Of a DNA stretch of 64,000 nt, positions 25,056 through 33,432 are shown one piece after another. The translations under genes and the position numbers were made by a program. The stretch's first letter is position 1. Every line of letters begins with the position of its first letter. The stretch comes from Streptomyces sp. Ag109_O5-10 (GTDB taxonomy: Bacteria; Actinomycetota; Actinomycetes; Streptomycetales; Streptomycetaceae), in assembly GCF_900105755.1 (NCBI RefSeq), contig NZ_FNTQ01000001.1, positions 4,402,001 through 4,466,000 on the forward strand, written 5' to 3'. The notes under the pieces are model-generated. The model saw only the letters and a program-made list of their open reading frames with translations. It searched no databases and was not told the DNA's origin.

Positions 25056-25529
25056 TCAGGGGGTGAGCGCGAGCACGCCCAAGGCGTAGCCGTGGTCGTC
25101 GACCACGGGGGAAACGTTCAGTATCCGTACCCGCATGGCGGCTTCCGCGTCACCGAGTGCGGCCGCCGACGCGGTGAAGGGGCCGCGGTCGAGCGGGATG
25201 TCCCGCAGCCGGGTGCGGTCGCTGAACCAGGAGCCGCCACGGTGGGCGGTGAGCTGGGCCCGGGTGACCAGTCCCGCGCACCGCCCGTCCTCGTCCTGGA
25301 GGAGCAGGTGCGGGACGCGAGCCCCGATGAGCACGGACAGGGCCACGTCGACCGCCATGTGGTCGTCGACCTGTGGCCCGGGGGCGTGGAGCATGGCGTC
25401 GCGCGCGGTCAGACCGGTGCCGTCGGCCCGGCCGGACCGGTGTGCTCGGGGCAGAACCGTCGTCATCGGCGGAATCGATGTCATGGGCGTCATGGGCGTC
25501 CTCGGCGTACTCGGCGTACTCGGCGTCAA
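25056..25529 (-). CDS. CBS-domain protein
   Basis: About 157 aa from TTG 25529, preceded by AGGAG; ATG codons at 25493, 25484 and 25466 are alternatives. The N-terminus is a short T-P-S/M/R triplet repeat encoded by imperfect 9-bp repeats. The rest holds two CBS motifs (LTARDAMLHAPGPQVDDHMA to GRCAGLVTRAQL, and LRDIPLDRGPFTASAAALGD to VVDDHGYALGVLAL), which usually bind adenosyl nucleotides as a pair. It lies between the helicase and the SCO5918-family gene and may sense nucleotide state for that cluster. Confidence 0.75.
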   Translation of the reverse strand: MTPSTPSTPRTPMTPMTSIPPMTTVLPRAHRSGRADGTGLTARDAMLHAPGPQVDDHMAVDVALSVLIGARVPHLLLQDEDGRCAGLVTRAQLTAHRGGSWFSDRTRLRDIPLDRGPFTASAAALGDAEAAMRVRILNVSPVVDDHGYALGVLALTP

Positions 25530-25620
25530 GGGCTTCTCCTCTTCGTCGGGGCGGGCAGGAGGGCGGCGTGTCGACCCGGGTACCGGGTGCGGGGAGCGGG
25601 GCGCCTTCCCCGTGGCCGGG

Positions 25621-27156
25621 CTATGTGGTCGGCCCGGGGGCGGAGCGCCGGGCTCGGGCCGCGGCCCGGCCGTTCCCGCCCCGTCCGGGGACGCGTTCCC
25701 TGCGGTCACGGCCGGCGGATCCCCTGGCCTCGCGCCGTTCGGCGTCCGGCGCGCGGACGGTGACCGGCACGCCGGACGGGGTCCGGGCTCCGGTGATGGC
25801 GTGCAGTTCGGCCGCGCCGGGGCGGACCAGGGCCGTGCGCGGGGTGATGCCGGCGTCGGCCATCAGGCGGTCCACCGCTCGGCGCTGGTGCGGCAGGACG
25901 AGGGTGACGACGGTGCCGGACTCGCCGGCCCGGGCGGTACGGCCGCCGCGGTGCAGGTAGTCCTTGTGGTCGCCGGGAGGGTCGACGTTGACGACCAGGT
26001 CGAGGTGGTCGACGTGGATTCCGCGGGCCGCGACGTTGGTGGCCACCAGGGCCGTGACGTGGCCGTCCTTGAACCGGGCCAGCGTCCGGTTGCGCTGCGG
26101 CTGGGACTTGCCGCCGTGCAGGGCCGAGGCGCGCACTCCGACGGACAGCAGGTGCTCGGTCAGCCGGTCGACCGCGTGCTTGGTGTCCAGGAACATGATC
26201 AAGCGGCCGTCGCGGGCTGCGATCTCGGTCACGGTGGTGTCCTTGTCGGCGCCGCGCACGTGCAGCAGGTGGTGCGCCATGGTGGTGACGCTGCCCGCCG
26301 GCGGGTCGACCGAGTGCACCACGGGGTCGTGAAGATAGCGGCGCACCAGGAGGTCGATGTCACCGTCCAGGGTGGCCGAGAACAGCAACCGCTGCCCACC
26401 CGACGGGACCTGGTCGAGGAGCCTGGTCACCTGCGGCATGAAGCCCATGTCGGCCATCTGGTCGGCCTCGTCGAGGACGGTGACGGCTACCTGGTCCAGT
26501 CGGCAGTCCCCCCGCTCGATGAGGTCCTTGAGGCGGCCGGGCGTCGCGACGACGACCTCGGCCGCGCCGCGCAGAGCACTCGCCTGGCGGCCGATCGACA
26601 TGCCGCCCACCACGGTGGCGAGCCGCAGCCGCAGGGCGCGGGCGTAGGGCGCGAGCGCGTCGGTGACCTGCTGGGCCAGTTCCCGGGTGGGGACGAGGAC
26701 GAGGGCGAGCGGCTGCCGGGGCTGGGCGCGCTGCCCTTCGAGACGGGCCAGCACCGGCAGGCCGAAGGCGAGCGTCTTCCCCGAACCCGTACGGCCCCGG
26801 CCCAGCACGTCCCGGCCGGCGAGCGCGTTGGGCAGGGTGGCCGCCTGGATCGGGAAGGGCACGGTCACACCCTCGGCGCGGAGCGCGGCCAGCAGCCGTA
26901 CGGGCATGTCCAGTTCGGCGAACGCCTCGACCGCGGGCAGCGGTTCGGTCAGGGTGACGGGCGGGGCGAATTCCTGTCGCCGTGCGGTGGGGTTCGCTCC
27001 CTGACGGCTCTTGGGCCCGGTGCCCGGACGAGGACCCTGGTGGCCCGTCTCCTGCGTGCGGAAACGGCTTCCGCGCGGGGAGCCTGCCGAGTGCGGGGCA
27101 CTCCCGTTCACGCGGGAGCGACCGGAGGTGCCGGTGGTAGGACGGGTGCGGTTCAA
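25621..27156 (-). CDS. DEAD-box RNA helicase
   Basis: 511 aa from TTG 27156. All core motifs are visible: Q motif FPIQAATLP, motif I GRTGSGKT, Ia PTRELAQQ, Ib ATPGR, II DEAD, III SAT, the IV region MFLDTK, V ATNVAARGI and VI HRGGRTARAG. The N- and C-terminal tails are basic and Arg/Gly-rich, as expected for RNA binding. The ribosome-binding site GAGGAAGG sits partly in the 3' arm of a perfect 11-bp hairpin at 27166-27190. Linkage to a cold-shock gene suggests a role in RNA unwinding at low temperature. Confidence 0.95.
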   Translation of the reverse strand: MNRTRPTTGTSGRSRVNGSAPHSAGSPRGSRFRTQETGHQGPRPGTGPKSRQGANPTARRQEFAPPVTLTEPLPAVEAFAELDMPVRLLAALRAEGVTVPFPIQAATLPNALAGRDVLGRGRTGSGKTLAFGLPVLARLEGQRAQPRQPLALVLVPTRELAQQVTDALAPYARALRLRLATVVGGMSIGRQASALRGAAEVVVATPGRLKDLIERGDCRLDQVAVTVLDEADQMADMGFMPQVTRLLDQVPSGGQRLLFSATLDGDIDLLVRRYLHDPVVHSVDPPAGSVTTMAHHLLHVRGADKDTTVTEIAARDGRLIMFLDTKHAVDRLTEHLLSVGVRASALHGGKSQPQRNRTLARFKDGHVTALVATNVAARGIHVDHLDLVVNVDPPGDHKDYLHRGGRTARAGESGTVVTLVLPHQRRAVDRLMADAGITPRTALVRPGAAELHAITGARTPSGVPVTVRAPDAERREARGSAGRDRRERVPGRGGNGRAAARARRSAPGPTT

Positions 27157-27165
27157 GAAGGAACC

Positions 27166-27190
27166 TTCCTCGATACGGCGTATCGAGGAA
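27166..27190 (-). promoter_or_regulatory. RBS-sequestering hairpin before the helicase
   Basis: On the minus strand TTCCTCGATAC-GCC-GTATCGAGGAA forms a perfect 11-bp stem with a 3-nt loop. The 3' arm contains GAGGAA, the first six bases of the Shine-Dalgarno sequence GAGGAAGG for the TTG start at 27156. Folding should hide the ribosome-binding site. Confidence 0.65.
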
Positions 27191-27414
27191 TTCCGTCCGA
27201 CGGCGGGCGGCCGTTCGAGGAATCACAAGAATGAGCCGAAGAAAAAACGGAACGCCGGGGCTCTCGGTACCGAGGCCGCGACTGTCGTCAATCCGGAGAC
27301 CCGAAGGCCCCGGAGACGCGCGGGAGACCCAGAGACCCCGAAGGCCCTGGAGATTCGGAAACCCCGGAAACCACGGACATCGGATCCAGGTGTCGGGGTG
27401 TGCGGGTAACGCAA
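27191..27414 (-). other. Helicase upstream region with imperfect direct repeats
   Basis: No credible gene. It contains two related 21-22 bp copies, at 27296-27316 and 27332-27353, around the core GACCC(C)GAAGGCCC, and several GGGGxx/xxCCCC runs. It is the presumed promoter and leader of the helicase gene, downstream of the cold-shock terminators. Confidence 0.45.
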
Positions 27415-27453
27415 TGGCTGGGGCCCGCACCCCAGGAGCGCGGGCCCCAGCCA
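27415..27453 (-). terminator. Terminator of the cold-shock gene
   Basis: A perfect 14-bp stem TGGCTGGGGCCCGC/GCGGGCCCCAGCCA with an 11-nt loop, 43 nt after the cold-shock stop codon. It follows a smaller hairpin at 27461-27479, so two stems in series end this transcript and insulate it from the helicase. Confidence 0.8.
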
Positions 27454-27460
27454 TGTGATG

Positions 27461-27479
27461 CGCGAGCCACTGGCTCGCG
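27461..27479 (-). terminator. Accessory hairpin after the cold-shock gene
   Basis: CGCGAGCC-ACT-GGCTCGCG gives an 8-bp perfect stem with a triloop, 17 nt after the stop codon of the cold-shock gene. It probably stabilises the 3' end of this abundant short mRNA. Confidence 0.6.
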
Positions 27480-27495
27480 ACGCTGCGCGTCAGTC

Positions 27496-27702
27496 TCAGG
27501 CAGCTACGATGTTCTCGGCCTGCGGACCCTTCGGGCCCTGGGTGACGTCGAAGCTGACCTTCTGGCCTTCCTGAAGCTCGCGGAAGCCGCCGTTGCTGAT
27601 GATGTTCGAGTAGTGCGCGAACACATCAGCGCCACCGCCGTCCTGCGCGATGAAACCGAAGCCCTTTTCCGCGTTGAACCACTTCACGGTGCCAGATGCC
27701 AT
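27496..27702 (-). CDS. Cold-shock protein (CSD family)
   Basis: 68 aa single cold-shock domain. The RNP1 motif is KGFGFI and RNP2 is DVFAHYSNI, with tyrosine in place of the commoner phenylalanine and alanine in place of valine. It is an OB-fold, single-stranded RNA/DNA-binding chaperone in the cytoplasm. The upstream region to 27930 holds an unusually A/T-rich stretch (about 27785-27850, AAAGAAAAAACC) for this genome. That fits a strong promoter and structured leader typical of csp genes. Tandem hairpins terminate it. Confidence 0.96.
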   Translation of the reverse strand: MASGTVKWFNAEKGFGFIAQDGGGADVFAHYSNIISNGGFRELQEGQKVSFDVTQGPKGPQAENIVAA

Positions 27703-27931
27703 ATTGAATCTCCCTCGGGGGGCATTATCGGACCCGCACTTTACGGGGCCGAGTCGCCGCTGTGATCACCCCTCCGGAAAGATCCGGAAAGCTATGCAAA
27801 GAAAAAACCTCTGGTAACCAAAACTGCAACGGCTATCACGCTAACACAGCCGGGGAGGAACCGGCCATACGCTTTCGGGTCGACCAGGTAATTCTCTTCC
27901 CGCCGGAGCCGGTATTTCTGCAGCGGCGGGA

Positions 27932-28270
27932 CTAGATATTCGCGTCGCCCTCGTCCAGCTTCCGGCGTATTTCGCGGTTCAGCCGGAGGGCGTCGTCCAG
28001 TTGGTCCTCAAGGGAGATGATGCGGCACGCGGCCTCGATGGGCGTGCCCTGGCCGACCAGCTCGCGGGCACGGGCGGCGACGAGCAACTGGCGGCGGGAG
28101 TACCGGCGGTGTCCGCCGTCCGAGCGCAGGGGGGTGATCAGCCCGGCCTCACCGACGGCTCTCAGGAAGGCGGGGGTGGTGCCGAGCACGTCGGCGGCCC
28201 GGCCCATGGTGTAGGCGGGGTAGTCGTCATCGTCGAGGTTGCCGATGACGGGGTCGTTCTCGGCGGGCAT
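27932..28270 (-). CDS. MerR-like helix-turn-helix regulator
   Basis: 112 aa from ATG 28270, with GAAGG nine bases upstream. The winged-helix region YTMGRAADVLGTTPAFLRAVGEAGLITPLRSDGGHRRYSRRQL is MerR type, followed by a short coiled-coil helix (LEDQLDDALRLNREIRRKLDEG). No effector domain is present. It resembles small MerR/BldC-type Streptomyces regulators located beside cold-shock genes. The target is unknown; it could regulate the csp/helicase group, since it is the next gene upstream on the same strand. Confidence 0.85.
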   Translation of the reverse strand: MPAENDPVIGNLDDDDYPAYTMGRAADVLGTTPAFLRAVGEAGLITPLRSDGGHRRYSRRQLLVAARARELVGQGTPIEAACRIISLEDQLDDALRLNREIRRKLDEGDANI

Positions 28271-28629
28271 GACACCTTCGTTCCGGGAGCTCTGCGGAGG
28301 ACTCAGAGTGGGTGACACCCGTACTCCGAAGGAATCAGCACCATCTGCGTCGTCGCCACAACCCTATCCGCGGCGGGCGCGGACATGTGGACCCGCCGTG
28401 ACAGATTTCCTTCGGGGCGATTCGGTGTCCGGCCGCCGGCTTCCCGTGCCGGGCCCGGCGAGCCGCCGGACTCGTCACCCGCCGGCGATGACGGCCCCGC
28501 TTCGGGGGCGGGGCACCGGCGCGTCGGTGCCATGGACGCGCTGGAACAGCTCTCACCACTCGTCCGGCACCAGCCGCTCAACGACCGATGCCACGACCGA
28601 CGGCGCACCGAGCCGCATGAGACGACGTC
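28271..28629. other. Gene-poor interval
   Basis: No reading frame combines a plausible start with coding-like codons. It holds the upstream region of the MerR-like gene and the 3' flank of the SDR remnant. No strong repeat or hairpin was seen. Confidence 0.45.
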
Positions 28630-29030
28630 CTATTCGTGGTCGGTGGAGAGGGCGATGTGCCGGGCGGCGTCCATGTCCTTGCGGAAGGCGTCCAGTTCGG
28701 CGTCGAAGGCTTGCGGGGTGTCGGCTCCGAGCGGGAGGCGCAGGGGCGGTTCGGGGGCGGCGGCCGTCTCGACGACGGCGCGCGCGGCCCTCGCCGGGTC
28801 GCCGGGCTGGGCGTGGTGCAGGCTCGCGGCGGCTGTGCGCATCGCGCCGACGGTGGGCGCGTAGTCGTCGACGGTGGGCGCGTAGTCGTCGACGGTCCCG
28901 GGGCCGGTGCGCAGGTTGGCGGGTCGAGGAAGTCGGTGCGGAAGAAGCCCGGTTCCACGAGCGTGACGTGGATGCCCAGCGGACGTGGTGCCCGCGCTGG
29001 AGGAGGAGTTCGGTGGTGTGGCCGCCGGTC
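28630..29030 (-). pseudogene. SDR-family remnant with internal deletion and frameshift
   Basis: The 3' part encodes an SDR C-terminus (PLGIHVTLVEPGFFRTDFLD, then DAELDAFRKDMDAARHIALS). The reading frame must shift near 28920 to join these two pieces. A 21-bp tandem duplication (28852-28893) inserts a second VDDYAPT. Directly upstream (about 28985-29030) another frame reads TGGHTTELLLQRGHHVR, typical of the first helix of a Rossmann fold, so about the middle half of the gene is missing. Confidence 0.65.
28852..28893. repeat. 21-bp perfect tandem duplication
   Basis: The unit beginning GGTGGGCGCGTAGTCGTCGA occurs twice in a row (28852-28872 and 28873-28893). It lies inside the SDR remnant and preserves frame, so it may have arisen by slippage after the gene lost function. 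Confidence 0.85.
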
Positions 29031-29032
29031 CT

Positions 29033-29217
29033 TGAGCAAGATGCGCGAGCGCGGCGAGCTGCGGCCGGAAGCCGACCCGGCCGCGCTCGCCCACCTGCTC
29101 ACCGCCGCGTTCCAGGGCGGAGCCCTCCTGGACCAGGCGGCCGAGGACAGCACCCCGCTGCGCGACGCACTGCACGGCGCCCTGGCCTACATCGAATCCT
29201 TCGCCGCGGAGGGCTGA
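29033..29217 (+). pseudogene. TetR regulator, 3' fragment
   Basis: The open frame reads MRERGELRPEADPAALAHLL, TAAFQGGALLDQAAEDSTPL, RDALHGALAYIESFAAEG, the typical final two helices of a TetR ligand domain. The HTH and most of the protein are absent. It is divergent from the SDR remnant, and both have lost their 5' ends at the same point. Confidence 0.7.
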
Positions 29218-29832
29218 ACCGCTCGGCACCGCCGGACGCCCGGCGGCAGGAGATGAGAGAGCACGCAGCCCGGTGAGTCCGCAGCGGGAACCGGACGGCA
29301 CCCGCCCGCTCGCCGCGAAACTCCAGGACCACCGGCTGGACCGTCGGCCCCCGAACGAGGTCGAGCGCCATGGTGGGCAGGTCCCAGGTGGCCGCGCGGG
29401 GTGGAAAGGCTGCCGTCGTATCCGCTGTTTCGCAGATCCCCTTCGTGCCGTGCGCCGGTCGCCGGGAAAACAGCGTCGGGGCGGCAACCTTTTCGTCCTC
29501 TGCGGCAACTGGGAGCCGGAAGGCCGACTCGAACCACCGGAGGGACGGGCATGAGGGCAACGAAACACGCCGCGCCGCGACCGTGGCCAAGGCGCGGGGT
29601 CACCGGCATCCACGGGGAGCGGCTGACCGTCGACGGCACCGCCGTACAGCCGGACGTCGCGCAGCCGGCCGGCGTCCAGTTCGTCCGGCATTGACCAGCC
29701 CGCCGGCCGGCCTTCACCGGCCCGGAACCGAGCACGACCGCCGTTCGGATCCCGGGCTGGGCACTGTTACGCTGCGCCCCCATTGTTAAACGCGCAACTA
29801 ATGCGCACCTCATTGCCAGGAGAGGGCGGGGG
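29218..29832. other. Gene-poor interval, probable decayed sequence
   Basis: Short open stretches exist (for example MALDLVRGPTVQPVVLEF on the minus strand from about 29370, and DGTAVQPDVAQPAGVQFVRH on the plus strand ending 29694), but none is a convincing complete gene. They may be remnants of the same decayed region. The right end is the promoter of the sigma factor. Confidence 0.4.
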
Positions 29833-30363
29833 ATGCTCCTCGATGACGCGGCCGCGGAGTTCCACGAATTCTTCGAACGCCACTATGCCGAGCTCGCCCG
29901 TCTGGCATACCTCCTGACCGGCGAGACCGACGCGGCGGACGACCTCGCGGCGGACGCCCTGGTCGCCTTGTGGCAACGCTGGGACCGGTTGCGGCAGGCC
30001 GACCACCCGCTCGCCTACGCCCGCGGTGTGGTGGCCAACCTGGCGCGGGGACGGATCCGCAGCGCGGTGCGCGAGCGACTCAGGATCACGCTGTTCTGGT
30101 CCCGCAGCCCCGAGAACGTGGAGGGGCCGGACATGGCGGCCGTGCTGGACGTCCGCGCGGCGCTCGCCCGGCTGCCGTTCCGCAAGCGGGCCTGCGTGGT
30201 GCTCCGGCACGCCTTCGACCTGTCGGAGAAGGACACGGCGGCGGCACTGGGCATATCGGTCGGTACGGTGAAGAGCCAGACCTCGAAGGGGATGGCCGAG
30301 CTGGAAAGGATACTGGGCGCGCGAGCGGTCGGGGACCTGGTGGCAGGGAGGAGGAACCGGTGA
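29833..30363 (+). CDS. SigE-family ECF sigma factor
   Basis: 176 aa. Region 2 (FHEFFERHYAELARLAYLLTGETDAADDLAADALVALWQRW) and region 4 (LPFRKRACVVLRHAFDLSEKDTAAALGISVGTVKSQTSKGMAEL) are both clear, as in the actinobacterial SigE family of short ECF factors. It directs RNA polymerase to alternative promoters. The stop overlaps the GTG of the next gene (GTGA), so a membrane protein is made with it and is the likely regulator. Confidence 0.93.
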   Translation: MLLDDAAAEFHEFFERHYAELARLAYLLTGETDAADDLAADALVALWQRWDRLRQADHPLAYARGVVANLARGRIRSAVRERLRITLFWSRSPENVEGPDMAAVLDVRAALARLPFRKRACVVLRHAFDLSEKDTAAALGISVGTVKSQTSKGMAELERILGARAVGDLVAGRRNR

Positions 30364-31145
30364 ATGAGGAGATCGCCCGTCGGCTGCGCGAGGCCGCCGA
30401 GGCCCACCGGCCCGACCGTGCGAGGATGCTGGCCCGGGTGCAACGCGGCATGGCCGGCCCCGCCGTCCGTCACCGCGCGCGGCCGTTCGCGAGGTCCGGG
30501 ACCAGGGTCGCGCTCGCCGGGCTCGCCGCCACCGGCATCCTGGCGACCGGCGGCCTCGCCGTCGCCGCCATCGTCGCGAAATCGTCGCCGTCGGCCACCG
30601 TGACCACGCCTGCCACCCCCTCCCCGACCGTCAGCTCCCCGCGCCCGGCGCCAGGCCGCCACACCCCCGTCGCGCCGGCCCCGGCCATCACCCCCGGCAG
30701 CACGCGCCCGGCTCCGCCTGCCGCCAGTCCGTCGCCGACCGCCGACACGAGCCGGAACGGGCCGCTGTCGTCGGCCGGCTCGGTGGACCCGCACAGCACC
30801 GTCTACTGGACGCAGAGCAACCTCGCCCTCAGGACGACCCAGCCGCTCACCTCGCTCACGGTCGAGATGCGGATCGTGCAGACCGGCGGGGTGAAGACCA
30901 CCGGCACCTGGCAGACCCTGCCGAGTGATGACTTCACCGTCACCACTCAGGAGGCCGGCGGCACGCTGGTCTACCGCTGGGTCCTCAAGCCGGGCCTGAC
31001 CGTGCCGGCCGGGAGCCACGAGTTCGCCGCCCAGTTCAACAACGGCGCCGGCGTGCGCGGCGCCGGGGGCGACGGCTACCGCGTCGACGCGCAGGGTTCG
31101 GGCGGCTCCGCGTCGGTCCGGGGAGGGTTCGTCCCGACCCGGTGA
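30360..31145 (+). CDS. Single-pass membrane protein coupled to the sigma factor (putative anti-sigma)
   Basis: 261 aa from GTG 30360 in GTGA overlap with the sigma gene. The N-terminal 45 residues are cytoplasmic and helical (EEIARRLREAAEAHRPDRARMLARVQRG), a transmembrane helix spans about 50-72, then a P/S/T-rich linker and an extracytoplasmic beta-rich domain (VYWTQSNLALRTTQPLTSLT onward). No HxxxCxxC zinc anti-sigma motif is present. Position and topology suggest control of the sigma factor by an outside signal. This is inference. Confidence 0.8.
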   Translation: MNEEIARRLREAAEAHRPDRARMLARVQRGMAGPAVRHRARPFARSGTRVALAGLAATGILATGGLAVAAIVAKSSPSATVTTPATPSPTVSSPRPAPGRHTPVAPAPAITPGSTRPAPPAASPSPTADTSRNGPLSSAGSVDPHSTVYWTQSNLALRTTQPLTSLTVEMRIVQTGGVKTTGTWQTLPSDDFTVTTQEAGGTLVYRWVLKPGLTVPAGSHEFAAQFNNGAGVRGAGGDGYRVDAQGSGGSASVRGGFVPTR

Positions 31146-31296
31146 ACGCCGGTGCGGCAAGGGGAGGAGCCACGGGGACCTGGTTCGCACCCATCCCACG
31201 ACCGTCGACCCCTGCGACCTCCACGGTGATCGCGACCGGATGGAGGTGCCTGGCCGCGAAGTCCGCAGCCCGATGAAGAGGGCGAATGCACGGACG

Positions 31297-31329
31297 AATG
31301 CGCCCCCATCGAGGAGATGGGGGCGCATT
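31297..31329. terminator. Bidirectional intrinsic terminator
   Basis: AATGCGCCCCCATC/GATGGGGGCGCATT form a perfect 14-bp stem around the loop GAGGA, ending in T's on the plus strand. It lies between the convergent sigma/membrane-protein operon and the lectin gene. Confidence 0.9.
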
Positions 31330-31342
31330 TCGTCATCCGCGC

Positions 31343-33184
31343 CTACTTGAGCGCTGTACCGCCCGAGTTGTGATAGGCGATCGTCTGTCGGATCAGGTTT
31401 CCGCCGTCGGACTCGGGCGTGGTCTGTTCCTGCTGCCCTGCGCCGAAGAGCAGCCCGGCGACATGGGCGTTCGCCACCTGGTTCATGTGCGCGAAGAACC
31501 AGTCCACCTTGTCGTCCTTGTAATGGTTGAGGGTGTTGTTCTGCGCCATGTTGCCCACGGGGATCTGCCACAGGACCACCGGCCTGCCCACGGACTCGGC
31601 CATCGTCTTGTAGAACTGCAGCGCCGCGGCGGCCTTCTGGTCGGTCCAGAAGTGGTCACTGCCACCGTGGGCCGGCTGTGCGTACCAGCCCGCGTCGCGG
31701 TCCGACACGTCGGTGACCAGGAAGTCGGCGTCCCGTGCCCCGAGGTTCGCGTAGTCCTTGACGCATGCCTGTGTGTCGGTCTGCCAGTCGAAGCAGGAAA
31801 GGTGCAGCCCCACGGCGGTGTTCGGCGCGTACTTGTGCGCCATCGAGATCAGGCAGCGGGCGAGTCCGGCGGCGCTGTTCTCCTGCGATCCGCAATCCGT
31901 CGGATTCGCGCCCGAGACCCGTGCGGGAACCTGGTGCGGATTGCCGAGCGACCGGACGTAGCCCCAGAAGTCGGGCTCGAGGTCGATCGCGTCGTGCGAC
32001 GTGCCGATCTTCTGGAGGAAGAACCGGTAGTCGTTCAGGTACCGGGTGAGCAGGTCGAGCCGGTCGATGGCCTTGACCTCGCCCGGACCGTCGCCCTGGC
32101 CCGCCGCGTCCCCGAGGTCGCGCAACGAGTACCAGGTCCAGAGCATCTTCTGCGGACGCGGGCTGCCCTTGTACGTCGCCTGGGCCGCCACGCTGTCCCG
32201 CCAGGTCACGTACGTGCCGGGCGCCGTGGTGCTGCCGTTCCAGCAGCCCCACCAGCCCGACCAATCGTCGTGGCAGCGCGCTGCCGAGTAGTAGTCCGAC
32301 GAGGGCGCGGGCTGGCTGTGCACATAGGCGTACCGCACGTCGAACGGCGCGGCGGCCGCCGAGGCGTCGGACATCGAGCCGCCGATGAGCACCGTGCTGC
32401 TGCCCATGAAACGTGTCGTCGAGCTGCCGCCACCGGCCACGGGAGTCGGCGTGGACGACGGCGCGGACGACGGGTGCGAGCTGCTCGGAGCCGGGCTGGG
32501 GGGAACGCTGCCGCTCGGCGCGGTGGGCGTACCGGAGCCGCCGACGCTCCCGGCCGGGACGAGCTGCCACTGCTGATCGGCGCCGCCCCGGTCGCGGTTC
32601 TGCACGACACCGCTCCCGTTGGCTTTGGCGGCGTTGCGGACGTCGACGGCCAAGCCACTGAAGCGGTTGACCAAACGCACGTAGCCGTCCGGCGACTTCG
32701 CCAGTTTGAACTGCTGGTTGGTGCCGTTCAGGTCTTTCCACTGCACGATGGCGGAGCCGGCGGTCTTCGACCAGCCGAGGTCGTCCAGCACCTTGCCGGA
32801 GTTCCGGTTCTGCAGCCGGTAGTACCCGTCCCCCGCGTCGATGAACCGCCACTGCTGGTTGGCGCCGCCGTGACGGCTCCACTGCACCACCGCGGCGCCG
32901 TCGTTCGTGGCGGAAGCGCGGTCGTCCAGCACCTTGCCGCTGTTGCGGTTGACCAGCACGTACCACTTGTTCAGGTCCAGGGTCTGCTGCGCCGAAGCCT
33001 GGCTGACCACGACAGCCGAACCGGCCACGACGACCGTGACGAGGCCTGCCCAGAAACCCCGACGTGCGAGCAACCGACGGCCACGGTGCTTCGGACGACC
33101 ACCGCGGGCGTGGCCGTCGGCGTGGGACGCGACCGATGAGGGGGGCGGGCTGGAGACATGTCTGGGCTGTCTTCCAAGGGGCAT
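31343..33184 (-). CDS. Secreted ricin-B lectin protein with uncharacterised glycosidase-like domain
   Basis: About 613 aa from ATG 33184. A basic N-terminus and signal helix (GFWAGLVTVVVAGSAVVVSQASA) precede a ricin-type beta-trefoil (about 65-205) with three QxW-like repeats (NQQWRFI, NQQFKLA, DQQWQLV), then a P/S/T linker. The C-terminal domain of about 350 residues contains IDLEPDFWGYVRS, LHLSCFDWQTDT and VLWQIPVGNMAQN. Acidic residues after a beta strand and conserved tryptophans suggest a TIM-barrel glycosidase, but I do not recognise the family. It is probably exported to bind and process a polysaccharide. Confidence 0.82.
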   Translation of the reverse strand: MPLGRQPRHVSSPPPSSVASHADGHARGGRPKHRGRRLLARRGFWAGLVTVVVAGSAVVVSQASAQQTLDLNKWYVLVNRNSGKVLDDRASATNDGAAVVQWSRHGGANQQWRFIDAGDGYYRLQNRNSGKVLDDLGWSKTAGSAIVQWKDLNGTNQQFKLAKSPDGYVRLVNRFSGLAVDVRNAAKANGSGVVQNRDRGGADQQWQLVPAGSVGGSGTPTAPSGSVPPSPAPSSSHPSSAPSSTPTPVAGGGSSTTRFMGSSTVLIGGSMSDASAAAAPFDVRYAYVHSQPAPSSDYYSAARCHDDWSGWWGCWNGSTTAPGTYVTWRDSVAAQATYKGSPRPQKMLWTWYSLRDLGDAAGQGDGPGEVKAIDRLDLLTRYLNDYRFFLQKIGTSHDAIDLEPDFWGYVRSLGNPHQVPARVSGANPTDCGSQENSAAGLARCLISMAHKYAPNTAVGLHLSCFDWQTDTQACVKDYANLGARDADFLVTDVSDRDAGWYAQPAHGGSDHFWTDQKAAAALQFYKTMAESVGRPVVLWQIPVGNMAQNNTLNHYKDDKVDWFFAHMNQVANAHVAGLLFGAGQQEQTTPESDGGNLIRQTIAYHNSGGTALK

Positions 33185-33432
33185 GCCTGTGCTCTCTTTC
33201 AACCGTGCATCTGACCGGACCACTTGGCCGGACAACGCTGAGTGGTCCGAGAGGCCGAAAAGGTTGCCGCGAAGAGCCACAGAATTTTTTTCGCCTTGCC
33301 CGCTTCCCGTTCGCCGCGGAGCACGGCACGGCCGACGCCGGCGGACCACGTCCAACACCGAAGTGCGGGGCCCGGGTTCCCCGCGGTGAGCGCGAAGGTT
33401 CCGTGACCGGTGGGCGTGGCCCGGTGTCGGCG

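Noticed and set aside
27223..27414. 63-codon minus-strand ORF rich in GFRGFR repeats upstream of the helicase
   Set aside because: The repeats follow from imperfect DNA direct repeats in the leader region. There is no ribosome-binding site and no family.
29551..29694. 47-aa ORF ending VTGIHGERLTVDGTAVQPDV
   Set aside because: No ribosome-binding site, no recognised family, and an Arg/Pro-rich start. Treated as part of a decayed interval.
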